From an uncultured Paenibacillaceae bacterium (GTDB taxonomy: Bacteria > Bacillota > Bacilli > Aneurinibacillales > Aneurinibacillaceae): 64,000 nucleotides of DNA. A model generated the notes under the pieces. That model was not told where the DNA came from. It saw nothing but the letters and a program-made list of their open reading frames with translations, and did no database searches. Shown in pieces: positions 63,078 to 64,000 of this stretch. Where the stretch lies: positions 49,921 to 113,920 of the forward strand of contig CAMLDI010000005.1 in NCBI GenBank assembly GCA_946478845.1. Direction: 5' to 3'. Both the position numbers and the translations under genes were made by a program. Each line of letters begins with the position of its first letter. Positions within the stretch are counted from its first letter, which is position 1.

Positions 63078-63629
63078 ATGAAAATCTATACAAAAACAGG
63101 GGACGGTGGAGACACCAGCTTACTTTATGGTGTTCGTGTATCTAAGACTGATTTAAGGGTGGAAGCCTATGGAACTTGTGATGAGGCGAACTCTATGATT
63201 GGGCTAGCAGTATCTTATTTGCCAATGGATCCAGTTTTCGATGAAGTACGGCAAATTGTTCATGTGGTTCAAACAAAGCTTTTTCATATTGGGGCTGAGT
63301 TGGCAACACCTCCAGGGAAAAAAGCAAACTGGTCTATTGCAGAAGAAGATGTTAAACAACTTGAAGATGCTATTGACCGTTGGGAAGAATCTCTTCCTAC
63401 TCTTACTAATTTTGTTTTGCCAGGTGGTTCGCCAGGTGGGGCTTCCTTTCATGTAGCCAGGACCATTGCTCGCCGTGCCGAAAGATGTGCAGTAGCATTA
63501 AAAAAAGAAACTGAGGTTAATCCATTGGTAACCCGCTATCTTAATCGTCTTTCGGATTTTCTTTTTGTTGCTGCCCGTTATGTGAATGCAAAACAGGGGA
63601 CAATTGAGTCCACTCTCCATCAAAACTAA
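63078..63629 (+). CDS. Cob(I)alamin adenosyltransferase, PduO type
   Basis: Adds the adenosyl group of ATP to cobalamin to make coenzyme B12. A 183-residue protein with the ATP motif KIYTKTGDGGDTSLLYGVRV, TCDEANSMIGLAV and LPGGSPGGASFHVARTIARR; the helical bundle trimer is typical of the family. A corresponding B12-dependent enzyme is not in the window. The ATG at 63078 follows AGGAGGAGG; the frame is open 11 codons further into the end of the previous gene. Confidence 0.9.
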   Translation: MKIYTKTGDGGDTSLLYGVRVSKTDLRVEAYGTCDEANSMIGLAVSYLPMDPVFDEVRQIVHVVQTKLFHIGAELATPPGKKANWSIAEEDVKQLEDAIDRWEESLPTLTNFVLPGGSPGGASFHVARTIARRAERCAVALKKETEVNPLVTRYLNRLSDFLFVAARYVNAKQGTIESTLHQN

Positions 63630-63688
63630 CGGTATTTAACTTTGTTTACTATTAGAATTTATACATTTTGATCGTATATAAGTTTATC

Positions 63689-63727
63689 AAGCTAGCGCTG
63701 TCGCCTGAAAAGGCTTGTCGCTAGCTT
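63689..63727 (+). repeat. Palindromic element with GNRA-capped inner stem
   Basis: AAGCTAGCG/CGCTAGCTT outer arms and an inner GCCT-GAAA-AGGC stem. It lacks a U-run, so it is not a plain terminator. Confidence 0.5.
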
Positions 63728-63747
63728 AATTGTTATAATAAAGAAAA

Positions 63748-63772
63748 CTTGGCTAGCGCCAAGCCTATAGGC
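63748..63772 (+). repeat. Second palindromic element
   Basis: CTTGGC-TAGC-GCCAAG overlaps the palindrome GCCTATAGGC. It shares the CTAGCG core with the element at 63689 and the CTTGGC/GCCAAG arms with the hairpin at 31040. Confidence 0.45.
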
Positions 63773-63799
63773 GCAGGTGATAGCCTTAGGTGCACTTAT

Positions 63800-63833
63800 G
63801 CAGATAAGAAAAAATTTATAAATTCTTATCTGC
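63800..63833 (+). repeat. Eleven-bp inverted repeat upstream of the rRNA promoter
   Basis: GCAGATAAGAA and TTCTTATCTGC are perfect complements with a 12-nt A/T loop, 50 bp before the -35 box. Confidence 0.5.
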
Positions 63834-63883
63834 TTAGAAATGGGTTTGTAACGAAAAAAAAAGATATTTTCTAAAAAAATGTC

Positions 63884-63912
63884 TTGCAAATAAAATATTG
63901 ATGTGATAAATT
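63884..63912 (+). promoter_or_regulatory. rRNA operon promoter
   Basis: TTGCAA (63884-63889), 17-bp spacer, TAAATT (63907-63912). An A-rich stretch at 63851-63880 directly upstream is UP-element-like, as is usual for rrn promoters. Confidence 0.7.
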
Positions 63913-63916
63913 GTAA

Positions 63917-64000
63917 AAGTCGCCACTGATGAGGCGACTTGAACTTTGAAAACTGAACAGTGAAAAGCTAGAATGCGATCCTAATCAATTTCTTGAATTT
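63917..64000 (+). other. rRNA operon leader (16S gene follows beyond the window)
   Basis: A hairpin AAGTCGCC/GGCGACTT (63917-63940) is followed by CTTTGAAAACTGAACA, the conserved leader sequence before 16S rRNA genes in Bacillales, with antitermination function. Mature 16S sequence is not reached. Confidence 0.75.

Overview
The window looks like chromosome of a low-GC Gram-positive bacterium of the order Bacillales. Evidence is the A/T-rich sequence, strong AGGAGG-type ribosome binding sites with frequent TTG and GTG starts, and many compact U-tailed terminators. The gene order yfhP, mutY, (sodA), fabL, ygaB-like, ygaC-like, ygaD-like, hemL, bcp follows the Bacillus subtilis yfhP-to-ygaF region, and the window ends in the promoter and leader of an rRNA operon. 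I cannot name a genus.

Layout. 1-0.84 kb: 5' part of a leftward RCC1/BLIP-II-type repeat gene that runs off the window. 1-4.7 kb: leftward sulfate ABC transporter (sbp-cysT-cysW-cysA). 4.8-10.3 kb: acetyltransferase, AIM24-like protein, lipoate ligase, CDF metal exporter, two small proteins and a 23S rRNA m5U methyltransferase. 10.4-21.2 kb: an accessory block with a WYL regulator divergent from an oxidoreductase, a two-component system, a G/C-rich MacB/FtsX-type ABC exporter with a 44-residue membrane peptide, a TetR regulator with a membrane protein and a decayed serine-hydrolase gene behind an iterated operator array, and a DUF4256 plus prenyltransferase-fold pair. 21.4-31 kb: second CDF exporter, secreted amidase-domain protein, PssA, a zinc-ribbon microprotein, RNase Z, a TauE-type exporter with a structured leader, and a GabT/aldehyde dehydrogenase pair.

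31-36 kb: assimilatory sulfate reduction operon (SUMT, sulfite reductase, APS reductase, ATP sulfurylase, APS kinase). With the transporter at 1-4.7 kb it covers sulfate uptake to sulfide, and the two operons share a 29-bp upstream motif. 36-41 kb: PatA, then a SigY-like operon of ECF sigma factor, membrane anti-sigma factor and ABC-2 exporter. 41-51 kb: CAP-domain protein, YneF-like protein and the yfhP-mutY-sodA-fabL-ygaBCD-like segment. 51-58 kb: MtnX, a lone large-subunit glutamate synthase with an elaborate 5' region, and HemL. 58-63.6 kb: three-gene ABC-2 exporter, thiol peroxidase, methyltransferase, 2-hydroxyacid dehydrogenase and PduO-type ATR. 63.6-64 kb: palindromic elements, then an rRNA promoter and leader.

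Most notable: the gltB Shine-Dalgarno sits 26 nt from the ATG, but a perfect 17-nt hairpin between them would reduce the effective spacing to 9 nt. The TauE gene has a kink-turn-like leader that buries its ribosome binding site. Other items are the RCC1 gene, the shared sulfur-operon motif and the operator array at 19.5 kb. Every function here is inferred from motifs and context; no database search was possible.
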